From Verrucomicrobia bacterium UBA7008 (GTDB taxonomy: Bacteria > Verrucomicrobiota > Kiritimatiellia > RFP12 > UBA1067), in NCBI GenBank assembly GCA_002449695.1, contig DJXI01000003.1:2143-34565 (forward strand): 32,423 bases of DNA, written 5' to 3'. Shown here piece after piece: positions 1 through 7,600 of this stretch. Position 1 is the first letter of the stretch. Each line of letters starts with the position of its first letter. The translations under genes were made by a program, and so were the position numbers. The notes under the pieces were generated by a model that saw nothing but the letters and a program-made list of their open reading frames with translations, had not been told where the DNA came from and did not search any database.

Positions 1-133
1 CTGCGGCGAGCACGGCGGCGATCCGTCGTCCGTCGAGTTCTGCCACAAGATCGGTCTCAACTACGTCAGCTGCTCGCCCTACCGCGTGCCGATCGCGCGT
101 CTCGCGGCGGCCCAGGCGGCGCTGCGCAAGTAA
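1..133 (+). CDS. ppdK: Pyruvate, phosphate dikinase, C-terminal end (partial)
   Basis: Only the last 43 codons lie in the window (frame from base 2, TAA at 131-133). The peptide begins [14 protein letters not shown] and ends with [18 protein letters not shown], the very conserved C-terminus of pyruvate phosphate dikinase. In this family the cysteine of the GxCGEHGG motif is the catalytic acid/base of the PEP/pyruvate-binding domain; here it is the first complete residue visible. The enzyme interconverts pyruvate, ATP and phosphate with PEP, AMP and pyrophosphate in the cytoplasm. Only 25 bases separate it from tatA, with no visible terminator, so co-transcription is possible. The identification rests on a short but highly diagnostic tail. 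Confidence 0.93.
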   Translation, partial: CGEHGGDPSSVEFCHKIGLNYVSCSPYRVPIARLAAAQAALRK

Positions 134-158
134 AGCAAAAGGACAAAAGGAGGTTGGC

Positions 159-350
159 ATGATGATTGCGTTTGGAATGCCCGGACCCTGGGAGGTCGTT
201 CTCATCGTCGTTCTCTTCGTGGTGCTCTTCGGCGCCAAGAAGATCCCCGACCTCGCCCGTTCGCTCGGCAAGGCGAAGGGCGAGTTCCAGAAGGGACTCA
301 AGGAAGGCGCGCAGGACGATCCCGTCGCGACGGGCGGCACGCAGGCGTGA
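159..350 (+). CDS. tatA: Twin-arginine translocase subunit TatA/TatE family
   Basis: A 63-residue protein with the TatA plan: a short N-terminus, one hydrophobic helix (about residues 9-24, WEVVLIVVLFVVLFG), the FG-A-KKIPDLARSLGKA hinge and amphipathic helix, then a short acidic/polar tail. TatA oligomers form the membrane-thinning pore through which folded proteins with RR signal peptides are exported. An AAAGGAGG Shine-Dalgarno lies just upstream; tandem ATGs at 159 and 162 are both possible starts. The stop overlaps the GTG start of uvrC by 4 nt (GTGA), implying translational coupling. No tatC is in the window. At 63 residues it is at the short end of the family, which is normal for TatA/E. 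Confidence 0.93.
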   Translation: MMIAFGMPGPWEVVLIVVLFVVLFGAKKIPDLARSLGKAKGEFQKGLKEGAQDDPVATGGTQA

Positions 351-1819
351 CCGACCTGATTCGAGAGCGGCTCAAGACCGTTCCGAACCGCCCCGGCTGT
401 TATCTCATGCGAGATCGCCGGGGCGTCATCATCTACGTCGGCAAGGCGAAGAACCTGCGTCGGCGCGTGTCGAGCTACTTCCGCGCGGGCGCGAAGCACG
501 CGCCGAAGGTGCGCTCGATGGTCGAGACGGTCTACGACTTCGAGTTCATGACCGTGCGCAACGAGGCGGAGTCGCTTCTGACGGAAGCGTCGCTCATCAA
601 GAAGTACAAGCCGCACTTCAACATCCTCATGCGCGACGACAAGCGCTACCTCGCGCTCCGGGCCGATCCCGAGGCCGACTGGCCGCGCTTCACCTGCGTG
701 CGCATCGTGCGCGGCGACGGCGCGCGCTACTTCGGACCGTTCCCGTCCGCGCCCGTCGTGCGCGCGGCGAAGGATTTCGTCGAGAAGCGCTACGGCATCC
801 GCGAGTGCGACGCGCTCGCGCCCGACGCGGAGACGCACCGCCACTGCCTGGCCGACGTGATCCGCACGTGCGCCGCGCCGTGCCTCGGCAAGGTGACGCG
901 CGACGCGTACCGCGCGCGGTTCGAGGAGGCGTGCGCGTTCCTGGAAGGGCGGCGGCCGGAGGTGTTCGGCGAGGTCGAGGAGAAGATGCGCGCGGCGGCG
1001 GCGAAGGGCGACTTCGAGTCGGCGGCGCGGCTCCGGGACACGCTCTTCGCGCTCAGGGAGATGACGAAGGCGCATTTCGTGCGCCGCTCGCCGGAGCTCG
1101 CGAAGGAGAACGCGCTGAAGGGCATACAGGAGCTTGCGGACGCGATCGGCCTCGCCGCGCCGCCGCACATCATCGAGTGCGTGGACATCTCGAACCTCTT
1201 CGGCACGCACAACGTCGCCTCGCTCGTCGTCGCGCGCGACGGGCTTCCCGACGGGCGCTGGTACCGCCACTTCAAGATCAAGTCGTTCGTCGGCGCGGAC
1301 GATCCGCGCGCCATGGCCGAGGTCGTGCGGCGGCGCTACGGGCCCGAATCGACGCTCCTGAAGACGTCGCCGCGCGCCGACCTCTACATCTGCGACGGCG
1401 GCATCACGCAGCTGCGGGCCGCGCGCGCGCTGTTCGCGGAGCTGGGCGTCGGCGACATCCCGACCGTCGGCCTTGCCAAGCAGCAGGAGCTGATCGTGCT
1501 CGACGACGGCCGGCCCGACGTGTGGCTACCGCGCGACTCGCAGGCGCTGATGGTCATCACGCGGCTCCGGGACGAGGCGCACCGCTTCGCGATCACGTAC
1601 CACCGCAAGCTGCGCGAGCGGACGATCCGCGAATCGGCGCTCGACGCGGTGCCGGGGATCGGCGAGGCGAAGAAGGTGAAGCTGCTGAAGACGTTCCGCT
1701 CCATCTACGGCATCGCGCGCGCGGAGGTCGCAGCCATCGCGGCGGCGGCGGGCGTGAACGCGGCGCTGGCGGCCGAGGTCAAGAAGGCGGCCGCGCGCGC
1801 CGCCGGCGAAAAGCGCTAA
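347..1819 (+). CDS. uvrC: Excinuclease ABC subunit C
   Basis: This 490-residue protein is the dual-incision nuclease of nucleotide excision repair, working with UvrAB in the cytoplasm. The GIY-YIG nuclease occupies about residues 14-92 (PNRPGCYLM, then IIYVGKAKNLRRR). Four cysteines at 154, 167, 175 and 179 match the [4Fe-4S] ligand spacing described for E. coli UvrC. A UVR motif lies near 207-240. The RNase H-like endonuclease follows, with D280 (ECVDISNLFGTHNVAS), D350 (YICDGGITQL) and the RDEAHRFAITYHR block near 408-420. A helix-hairpin-helix region (VPGIGEAKK) closes the protein. It is about 100 residues shorter than typical 600-residue UvrC, but no essential block is missing. The start is GTG, overlapping the tatA stop by 4 nt. 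Confidence 0.97.
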   Translation: MTDLIRERLKTVPNRPGCYLMRDRRGVIIYVGKAKNLRRRVSSYFRAGAKHAPKVRSMVETVYDFEFMTVRNEAESLLTEASLIKKYKPHFNILMRDDKRYLALRADPEADWPRFTCVRIVRGDGARYFGPFPSAPVVRAAKDFVEKRYGIRECDALAPDAETHRHCLADVIRTCAAPCLGKVTRDAYRARFEEACAFLEGRRPEVFGEVEEKMRAAAAKGDFESAARLRDTLFALREMTKAHFVRRSPELAKENALKGIQELADAIGLAAPPHIIECVDISNLFGTHNVASLVVARDGLPDGRWYRHFKIKSFVGADDPRAMAEVVRRRYGPESTLLKTSPRADLYICDGGITQLRAARALFAELGVGDIPTVGLAKQQELIVLDDGRPDVWLPRDSQALMVITRLRDEAHRFAITYHRKLRERTIRESALDAVPGIGEAKKVKLLKTFRSIYGIARAEVAAIAAAAGVNAALAAEVKKAAARAAGEKR

Positions 1820-1833
1820 CGCACCGGGGGGCC

Positions 1834-1862
1834 TTGCATTCGCGTGGCGGATATGATATACT
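1834..1862 (+). promoter_or_regulatory. Sigma70-type promoter of rplM-rpsI
   Basis: A -35 TTGCAT (1834-1839), a 17-nt spacer and a -10 TATACT (1857-1862) with an upstream TGA that makes it an extended -10 (TGATATACTAC). Transcription would start near 1869-1870, giving a 5' leader of about 118 nt before rplM. The same TGATATACTA core recurs at three other sites in the window. Confidence 0.75.
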
Positions 1863-1869
1863 ACATTCA

Positions 1870-1986
1870 ATTTTGAGATCGGGGTCAAAGTCGGTCTCGC
1901 GGCGCGGGCAAGGGTGTCCGGGCCGAAGTTGCGGACAAAACCTGAAAAACGGCACAAATCCGCGAGATAGAAAGAAGAACAGAAAG
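1870..1986 (+). promoter_or_regulatory. Structured 5' leader of the L13-S9 mRNA
   Basis: The untranslated stretch between promoter and rplM can fold into two short hairpins: GAGATC pairing with GGTCTC (about 1875-1898, one G-U pair), and TGTCCG (1915-1920) pairing with CGGACA (1932-1937) over an 11-nt loop. A purine-rich unstructured tail leads to the ATG, without a strong Shine-Dalgarno. Many r-protein operons autoregulate through such leaders (L13 in E. coli is a known case). Whether this one does is inference, and I do not recognise a named leader family. Confidence 0.35.
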
Positions 1987-2418
1987 ATGCAGAAGAGCTA
2001 CCGTGCTCCGAACCCCGGCGACAATCGCGCGTGGTTCCTCATCGACGCGAAGGATCAGCCGCTCGGCCGCCTCGCCGTCACCGTCGCCAACAAACTCCGT
2101 GCGAAGGATCTCCCGACCTTCGATCCGTCCGTCGACGCGGGCGCGTTCGTGATCGTCACGAACGCCGCGCTCGTCAAGCTCACGGGCAAGAAGGAAGAGC
2201 AGAAGGAATACCAGCGCTACTCCGGCTACCGGAACGGCCTGAAGCGGTTCAGCGCCGCGACGATGCGCGCGCAGCATCCCGACCGCATGATCAAGGAAGC
2301 CGTCTGGGGCATGCTCCCGAAGAACAACATCGCGCGCAAGATGATGACGCGCCTGAAAGTCTTCGCGGGCGCCGAACACACCCACGCCGCGCAGAAGCCG
2401 GTCGAAATCAAGCTCTAA
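1987..2418 (+). CDS. rplM: 50S ribosomal protein L13
   Basis: The 143-residue product carries the L13 signatures: WFLIDAKDQPLGRLAVTVANKLRAK near the start, the central TGKKEEQKEYQRYSGYRNGLK segment, and MIKEAVWGMLPKNNIARKMMTRLKVFAGAEHTHAAQKP at the end. L13 is an early-assembling large-subunit protein binding 23S rRNA domain II. Length matches the family (about 140-150). The ATG at 1987 follows a purine-rich leader and gives the expected N-terminus. rpsI begins 20 nt downstream, the usual rplM-rpsI pairing. Confidence 0.98.
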   Translation: MQKSYRAPNPGDNRAWFLIDAKDQPLGRLAVTVANKLRAKDLPTFDPSVDAGAFVIVTNAALVKLTGKKEEQKEYQRYSGYRNGLKRFSAATMRAQHPDRMIKEAVWGMLPKNNIARKMMTRLKVFAGAEHTHAAQKPVEIKL

Positions 2419-2438
2419 GGAAAAGGAGATTCAGGACA

Positions 2439-2840
2439 ATGGCTACGAACAAGGCAATTTCCGCCGGCACCGGCCGTCGCAAAACCGCGACCGCGCGCGT
2501 CAATCTCGTTCCCGGCACCGGCAAGTGGCTGGTCAACAAGGTGACGCTCGAAGAGTACCTCCCGAGCGAGGCGCTCCGCGACTACCTCAAGCAGCCCGTC
2601 GCGATCTCGGGCTATGACCTCAGCAAGGTCGACGTCGTCGTGTACGCGAAGGGCGGCGGCATCTCCGGCCAGGCGGGCGCGATCCGCCACGGCCTCGCCC
2701 GCGCGATCGTCGCGGCGGACGAGACGACCCGTGCGGCGCTCAAGAAGGCCGGCTGCATGACACGCGACAGCCGCATGAAGGAGCGCAAGAAACCCGGTCA
2801 GCCCGGCGCGCGCAAGCGCTTCCAGTTCTCGAAGCGTTAA
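2439..2840 (+). CDS. rpsI: 30S ribosomal protein S9
   Basis: A 133-residue S9 protein. It shows the N-terminal GTGRRKTATARV block, the KGGGISGQAGAIRHGLARAIV core and the basic C-terminal tail ending KRFQFSKR. In S9 the final lysine-arginine pair reaches the decoding centre and contacts P-site tRNA. An AAGGAG Shine-Dalgarno sits about 10 nt before the ATG. It follows rplM in the same transcript. A long hairpin 16 nt after the stop may end or attenuate the operon. Confidence 0.98.
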   Translation: MATNKAISAGTGRRKTATARVNLVPGTGKWLVNKVTLEEYLPSEALRDYLKQPVAISGYDLSKVDVVVYAKGGGISGQAGAIRHGLARAIVAADETTRAALKKAGCMTRDSRMKERKKPGQPGARKRFQFSKR

Positions 2841-2856
2841 TCGCCCGAGACTCCCG

Positions 2857-2897
2857 AAAGTGCCTTGTGTCCGTCGATTGCGGGCGCAAGGCACTTT
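2857..2897 (+). terminator. Long hairpin between rpsI and the DEAD-box helicase
   Basis: AAAGTGCCTTG (2857-2867) is perfectly repeated in inverted form as CAAGGCACTTT (2887-2897). The pairing continues inward through 2868-2873 with 2881-2886 (two G-U wobbles), giving a 17-bp stem and a 7-nt loop (TCGATTG). No T-tract follows on the + strand, so it is not a classical rho-independent terminator. It could stop the r-protein transcript, protect its 3' end, or lie in the helicase leader as a regulatory structure. Confidence 0.55.
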
Positions 2898-2924
2898 GGC
2901 ATTGGAACAAGGATACAGATCAAC

Positions 2925-4892
2925 ATGGCATTTGGATTTCTCAAGAAGATGGTGGCCGCACTCTCCGGCAAGAAGGCGCCGGAGCAGCCGCGGCAGGGAA
3001 ACGAAGGCGGCAGGCGCCGGCGCGGGAAGCGCGGCGGAAAGGGCCGCAACGGCGGTTCGAACGGCGGCCAGCAGCCGAACGGTCAGCCGAAGGACGGGCA
3101 GCAGCCGAACCAGCAGAAGAAGCAGAAGAACGGCGGACAGCAGCAGCCGAAGGGCGGCGGCAACGGTCAGTCGCCGAAGGGCAGCGGCCAGCCGCAGCAG
3201 CCGAAAGGCGGCAACGGTCAGCAGAAGCCGCGCGGCGAGCGCGGTGACGGCGGGCGCAAGAACGGCCGTCGCGGCGGCGGGCGCAAGGGCCGCGTCCCCG
3301 GCTCCAACACGGCGGCGGACCAGATGCGTCCGGGCGGCGAGATTTCGCACGCGGAGCTTTCGCGCCGGCGCTGGCTGCATTCGCAGTGGGATCCCGCCTC
3401 GTTCACGGTCGAGCCCATGGAAGGCAAGAAGCGGTTTCACGATTTCGATCTCCCGAGCGAGGTGATGCACGGCATCGCCGACCTGGGCTTCAAGTACTGC
3501 ACCGAGATCCAGGCGCTGTCGCTCGAACAGGCGCTGGCGGGCAAGAACATCGCGGGCAAGGCCCAGACGGGCAGCGGCAAGACGGCCGCGTTCCTCGTGG
3601 CGATCCTGACGCGCTACCTGCGTACGCCCGAGAACCGCGCCAAGGTCGGCGGCGCGCCGCGTGCGCTCGTCATCGCGCCGACGCGCGAACTCGTCATCCA
3701 GATCTGCAAGGACGCCGACGCGATCGGCCGCTACACGGGGCTCCGGTCGCTCGCCATCTACGGCGGCATGGACTACGACCGTCAGCGCGAGGAAGTGCTG
3801 CGCGAGCCGGTGGACCTGATGGTCGCGACGCCGGGCCGCCTCCTGGACTTCACGAAGGGCCGCGTCGTGGACCTGAGCCACGTCGATACGCTCGTCATCG
3901 ACGAGGCGGACCGGATGCTCGACATGGGCTTCATCCCCGACGTCAGCCGCATCATGCAGCGCCTGCCGCCGAAGGACAAGCGCACGACGATGCTCTATTC
4001 GGCGACGCTGAACGATTCGGTGATGAAGCTCGCGCTCAACTGGATGGAGGAGCCGTACAAGGCGGAGGTCGAGAGCGAGACGAACGCGACCGACACCGTC
4101 CGCCAGGTCGTCTACGTCATCCGCAGCGAGGACAAGTTCAAGGTGCTCTTCAACCACATCGCGCTCCACCCGGAGGCGCGCGCCATCGTCTTCTGCAACC
4201 GCAAGAACACGACGAGCGACGTCTACGAGTCGCTGAAGGTGCGCGGCGTCTCGGTGGAGATGCTCTCGGGCGACATCGCGCAGTCGAAGCGCCTCCAGGT
4301 GCTCGATTCGCTGCGCGACGGCGAGGTGAAGATCGTGGTCGCGACCGACGTCGCGGGCCGCGGCATCGACATCAAGGGCCTTGAGTACGTCATCAACTTC
4401 GACTTCCCCTACGAGGCCGAGGATTACGTCCATCGCATCGGCCGCACGGGCCGCGCGGGCTCGACGGGCATCGCGATCAGCTTCGCCGACCAGGACGAAT
4501 CGTTCGCGATTCCTGAGATCGAAGAGTACATCAAGGAGCCCTTGAAGTGCACGGTGATCGGCGACGACGATCCGCTCCTGAAGCCCATCCCGCCGCGCCA
4601 CACGAAGCTCGGCGAGGTCGACGCGGACGCAAAGGCGGCGGTCGACGCGCGCGAGGCGGTGACCGAGGAGGAGATTTCGGCGGCCGCGGCGATGACCGGC
4701 GGCACGGGCCTCGCGAACGCCAATGCGGCGGACGCGAAGGGCAAGGCGGCGGTCATCCGCGAGGATGCGCCCGTCCGGGAGCTTCCGAAGTTCGAGCATG
4801 CGCTCGAGCCGAAGAAGGAAGAGCCGGACGAAACGAACGTCTACGCCCAGCCGGTCGAGCAGAAGACCCGCCTGGAAGAGTGGAAGATGTAA
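2925..4892 (+). CDS. DEAD-box ATP-dependent RNA helicase
   Basis: A 655-residue ATP-dependent RNA unwinding enzyme (RhlE/RhlB/CsdA-like). All helicase motifs are present in order: Q-motif region FHDFDLPSEV, motif I AQTGSGKT, Ia PTREL, GG, TPGRL, motif II DEAD (VIDEADRM), motif III SAT, IV IVFCNRK, V ATDVAGRGID and VI HRIGRTGR. Residues about 10-135 form a low-complexity basic extension rich in Q, G, K and R (RRRRGKRGGKGR, repeated QQP and KGG units), probably an unstructured RNA-binding tail. The C-terminal 120 residues are Ala/Glu-rich. I chose ATG 2925 because it has AAGGA 11 nt upstream; the in-frame extension to 2865 starts with TTG inside the hairpin. It may have its own promoter or be read through from rpsI. 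The exact subfamily is uncertain. Confidence 0.95.
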   Translation: MAFGFLKKMVAALSGKKAPEQPRQGNEGGRRRRGKRGGKGRNGGSNGGQQPNGQPKDGQQPNQQKKQKNGGQQQPKGGGNGQSPKGSGQPQQPKGGNGQQKPRGERGDGGRKNGRRGGGRKGRVPGSNTAADQMRPGGEISHAELSRRRWLHSQWDPASFTVEPMEGKKRFHDFDLPSEVMHGIADLGFKYCTEIQALSLEQALAGKNIAGKAQTGSGKTAAFLVAILTRYLRTPENRAKVGGAPRALVIAPTRELVIQICKDADAIGRYTGLRSLAIYGGMDYDRQREEVLREPVDLMVATPGRLLDFTKGRVVDLSHVDTLVIDEADRMLDMGFIPDVSRIMQRLPPKDKRTTMLYSATLNDSVMKLALNWMEEPYKAEVESETNATDTVRQVVYVIRSEDKFKVLFNHIALHPEARAIVFCNRKNTTSDVYESLKVRGVSVEMLSGDIAQSKRLQVLDSLRDGEVKIVVATDVAGRGIDIKGLEYVINFDFPYEAEDYVHRIGRTGRAGSTGIAISFADQDESFAIPEIEEYIKEPLKCTVIGDDDPLLKPIPPRHTKLGEVDADAKAAVDAREAVTEEEISAAAAMTGGTGLANANAADAKGKAAVIREDAPVRELPKFEHALEPKKEEPDETNVYAQPVEQKTRLEEWKM

Positions 4893-4895
4893 GCC

Positions 4896-5723
4896 TTATT
4901 GGCCGGTCCGGCGCTGCCGCATGAAAAACTGCTGGACCGGCACGAGCACCGACGGAATGAATCCGCGGTGCTCGGGGCCCTGCGGCATGGCCTTGGTGAG
5001 CCACCGCAGCACGGGTTCACGCGCACTTTCGCGTTCGTAGCTGTACAGGTGGCCGTTGTGCGCGACCGAGATCGTGCCGCGCTCCTCCGAGACGACGACC
5101 ACGAGCGCATCCGTTTCCTCCGACAGTCCCACCGCCGCGCGATGGCGCATGCCGCTCGCGATCAGTTCCGGGTTGTTCGAGACGGGGAAGATGCAGTGCG
5201 CCGAGGAGAGGAATCCGTCGCGCAGGACCACGCCGCCGTCGTGGAGCGGCAGCGGCGGCGTGAAGATCGACCGCACGAGCTCGCGCGTGAAGAGTGCATC
5301 CGTCGCCACGCCCGTATCCTCGTAGCTTCTGAGCGAAATGCCGCGCTCGAGCGCGATAAGCGCGCCCATCCGGTCCTTGGCGAGGTCGAGGAGCGTATCG
5401 ATGACGATCTCCGGCGTCGCCGCGCCGTCGGCATGGCGGTTCGTCTTCGGCACGAAGCCGAAGGCGCCGAACGCCATCAGCGCGCGGCGGATTTCCGGCT
5501 GGAAGATGACGACCGTCGAGACGGCGAGGTAAAGGAGCAGGAACTGGACGATCCGCGTGAGGACGTCGAAGTGGAAAAGATAGGCGAAAGCGAACATCGC
5601 CGCCGCGAGCATCCCGACGCCCGCGAGCGCCTGGCCGAAACGCGAGCCGCGCGCCCGCTTCAGGATCGCGTAGATGGTCAGGTAGAGAATCGCGATCTGG
5701 ACGATGGCCGAGGCCGATGTCAT
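4896..5723 (-). CDS. cdaA: Diadenylate cyclase (CdaA/DacA type, c-di-AMP synthase)
   Basis: A 275-residue membrane-anchored enzyme that condenses two ATP into cyclic di-AMP, the messenger controlling potassium and osmolyte balance. Three hydrophobic segments (about residues 6-22, 33-51 and 55-75) precede a DisA_N/DAC domain (about 80-240). The two active-site motifs are visible: PLHDGGVVLRDG (161-170) and GMRHRAAVGLSEETDA (191-206), followed by VVVVSEERGTIS. The usual DGA triad reads DGG (162-164), a conservative change beside the catalytic aspartate. The ATG overlaps the ftsH stop by 4 nt (ATGA), making it the last gene of the V-ATPase operon. The common neighbours cdaR (ybbR) and glmM are not present here. 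Confidence 0.93.
   Translation of the reverse strand: MTSASAIVQIAILYLTIYAILKRARGSRFGQALAGVGMLAAAMFAFAYLFHFDVLTRIVQFLLLYLAVSTVVIFQPEIRRALMAFGAFGFVPKTNRHADGAATPEIVIDTLLDLAKDRMGALIALERGISLRSYEDTGVATDALFTRELVRSIFTPPLPLHDGGVVLRDGFLSSAHCIFPVSNNPELIASGMRHRAAVGLSEETDALVVVVSEERGTISVAHNGHLYSYERESAREPVLRWLTKAMPQGPEHRGFIPSVLVPVQQFFMRQRRTGQ
4902..4941. terminator. Inverted repeat at the convergent helicase/cdaA ends
   Basis: GCCGGTCC (4902-4909) and GGACCGGC (4934-4941) form a perfect 8-bp inverted repeat around a 24-nt loop. It lies in the last codons of cdaA and just beyond the helicase stop; the two stop codons are only 3 nt apart. It could act as a bidirectional transcript end, but there is no T-tract on either side and part of the pairing may be codon-driven. 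Confidence 0.3.
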
Positions 5724-7600
5724 TCAGCCGCCTCCGTTTCCTGCGGGGTGGAGTCGTCTTCCTTCAAGAGGTCTTCGACATCCTTGCCGTCCATCGTCTC
5801 CTTCTCAAGGAGCGCATGGGCCAGTTTGGACAGCTTGTCCTTGTTGTCGTTCAGGAGCTTTTCCGCCTCGGCGTAGGCGCGGGCGATCAGCTGCGAGACT
5901 TCCGCGTCGATGGCGCGCGACGTCTCTTCGCTGAACGCGGGCGGCAGTTCCGCCGCGGAAAACGAATTGGGCTCGCGGAACGCCTGGAAGCCGAACGTCT
6001 CGCTCATGCCGTAGGTGCAGACCATCTGGCGCGCGATCTCCGTCGCCTGGCGGATGTCCTGCGCCGCGCCGGTCGACAGCTCCCCCGTGAACATCTTCTC
6101 GGCGATCCGTCCGCCGCAGAGGATGACGAGCTCCGAGAGAAAATACGACTGCGTGTGGTTGAGGACGTCGTGCTCCGGCAGCGCCATCGTCGCGCCGAGC
6201 GCGCGGCCGCGCGGGATGATCGTCACCTTGTGGAGCGGATCGGCGTTCTTGACGAGCAGCTGCAGGAGCGCGTGGCCCGACTCGTGCCAGGCCGTGATCT
6301 CGCGGTCGCGGCGGGAGTAGCCGGCCGATTTGCGCTCGCGGCCCCAGAGCACCTTGTCGCGCGCCTCCTCGAGCGTCGCCATGTCGACGCCGTCGAGCTT
6401 CTTGCGCGTCGCGAGGAGCGCCGCCTCGTTGAGCAGGTTCGCGAGATCCGCGCCCGAGAAGCCCGGCGTGCCGCGCGCGACGCGCGAAAGGTCGGCATCC
6501 GGCGCAAACTTGATCCGCTTGCCGTGCAGGTTGAGGATCTCGGTGCGGCCCTTGAGCGTCGGCAGCTCCACGTTCACCTGGCGGTCGAAGCGGCCGGGCC
6601 GCAGGAGCGCCGAATCGAGCGTGTCGGGCCGGTTCGTCGCCGCGATGACGATCACGCCTTCGTTCGGCTCGAAGCCGTCCATCTCCACGAGCATCGTGTT
6701 GAGCGTCTGCTCGTAGGCGTGGCTGCCGCCGAGCGCGCCCGCGCCCGTGCGCTTCTGGCCGATGGAGTCGATCTCGTCGATGAAGACGATGCACGGCGCG
6801 CGCTTCTTCGCCTCGGCGAACATGTCGCGCATGCGGCTCGCGCCCACGCCGACGAACATCTCCTCGAAGTCGCTGCCGGAGATCGCGAAGAAGGGGACCT
6901 GCGCCTCGCCCGCGATGGCCTTGGCGAGCAGCGTCTTGCCCGTGCCGGGCGGCCCGACGAGGAGCACGCCCTTGGGGATGCGGCCGCCGAGCTTGCGGAA
7001 GTCGTCGGGCTTCTTCAGGAACTCGACGATCTCCTGCACCTCCTCGCGCGCCTCGTCGATGCCCGCGACGTCCGCGAAGGTGACCTTCTTCTTGTCCTCC
7101 TTGCCGTTCAGGACCTTGGCGCGCGACTTGCCGAAGCCGAAGGGGCCGCCGTCGCCGCCCATCCGGCGCGCGAAGAGCCAGTAGAACGCGCCGATCATCA
7201 GGAGGAAGAAAAGAAGCTGCACCATGAAGGGCGAGAGCGCCGCGCGCTTCTCGACGACCTTCACGGGGATGCCGCGCGTATGCAGCGTCGCCATCAGCTC
7301 CTCGTTCTCGCCGGGGACGAGCGGCACGATGAACTCGGTCGTCGCCTCCTTGCCGTCCGCCGTCTTCTCGCCGGTCGTCAGCTCGCCGACGAGCCGCGTC
7401 GAGCCTTCCTCGCGGTCGATGACGCGCAGGACCGGCTGCACGACGCGCCCCTCGGCGAGCGCGGCGTCGAACTCCAGGCGCGTCAGCTCCCTGACGCGCG
7501 ACGGCAGGGGCGCGGCGCGGTTCAACGCAACGAACGCGCACGCCACCAGCGCGATGACGAGCCACGATCTCAGGTTGGGTCTGGTACGTTTCTTTGCCAC
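5720..7600 (-). CDS. ftsH: ATP-dependent zinc metalloprotease FtsH
   Basis: A 626-residue AAA+ membrane protease that extracts and degrades membrane and regulatory proteins. Transmembrane segments lie at about residues 11-27 and 124-144, with an extracytoplasmic FtsH_ext-like domain between them. The AAA module has Walker A GPPGTGKT (216-223), the pore loop MFVGVGA, Walker B IVFIDEID (271-278) and the [22 protein letters not shown]. The peptidase zinc site is HESGH (439-443), a minor variant of the usual HEAGH, with the third-ligand region STGAAQDI downstream. The start is GTG at 7600, directly abutting the TAA of subunit B with no clear Shine-Dalgarno of its own, so translation probably depends on coupling. 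Length and domain order are typical. Confidence 0.97.
   Translation of the reverse strand: MAKKRTRPNLRSWLVIALVACAFVALNRAAPLPSRVRELTRLEFDAALAEGRVVQPVLRVIDREEGSTRLVGELTTGEKTADGKEATTEFIVPLVPGENEELMATLHTRGIPVKVVEKRAALSPFMVQLLFFLLMIGAFYWLFARRMGGDGGPFGFGKSRAKVLNGKEDKKKVTFADVAGIDEAREEVQEIVEFLKKPDDFRKLGGRIPKGVLLVGPPGTGKTLLAKAIAGEAQVPFFAISGSDFEEMFVGVGASRMRDMFAEAKKRAPCIVFIDEIDSIGQKRTGAGALGGSHAYEQTLNTMLVEMDGFEPNEGVIVIAATNRPDTLDSALLRPGRFDRQVNVELPTLKGRTEILNLHGKRIKFAPDADLSRVARGTPGFSGADLANLLNEAALLATRKKLDGVDMATLEEARDKVLWGRERKSAGYSRRDREITAWHESGHALLQLLVKNADPLHKVTIIPRGRALGATMALPEHDVLNHTQSYFLSELVILCGGRIAEKMFTGELSTGAAQDIRQATEIARQMVCTYGMSETFGFQAFREPNSFSAAELPPAFSEETSRAIDAEVSQLIARAYAEAEKLLNDNKDKLSKLAHALLEKETMDGKDVEDLLKEDDSTPQETEAAE

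Noticed and set aside
2857..2897. Standard rho-independent terminator
   Set aside because: The stem is strong but no run of T follows on either strand.
2415..4799. A 794-codon minus-strand open frame over rpsI and the DEAD-box helicase
   Set aside because: Composition is the typical antisense shadow (RRA, LRV, HDD strings), and both plus-strand genes are certain.
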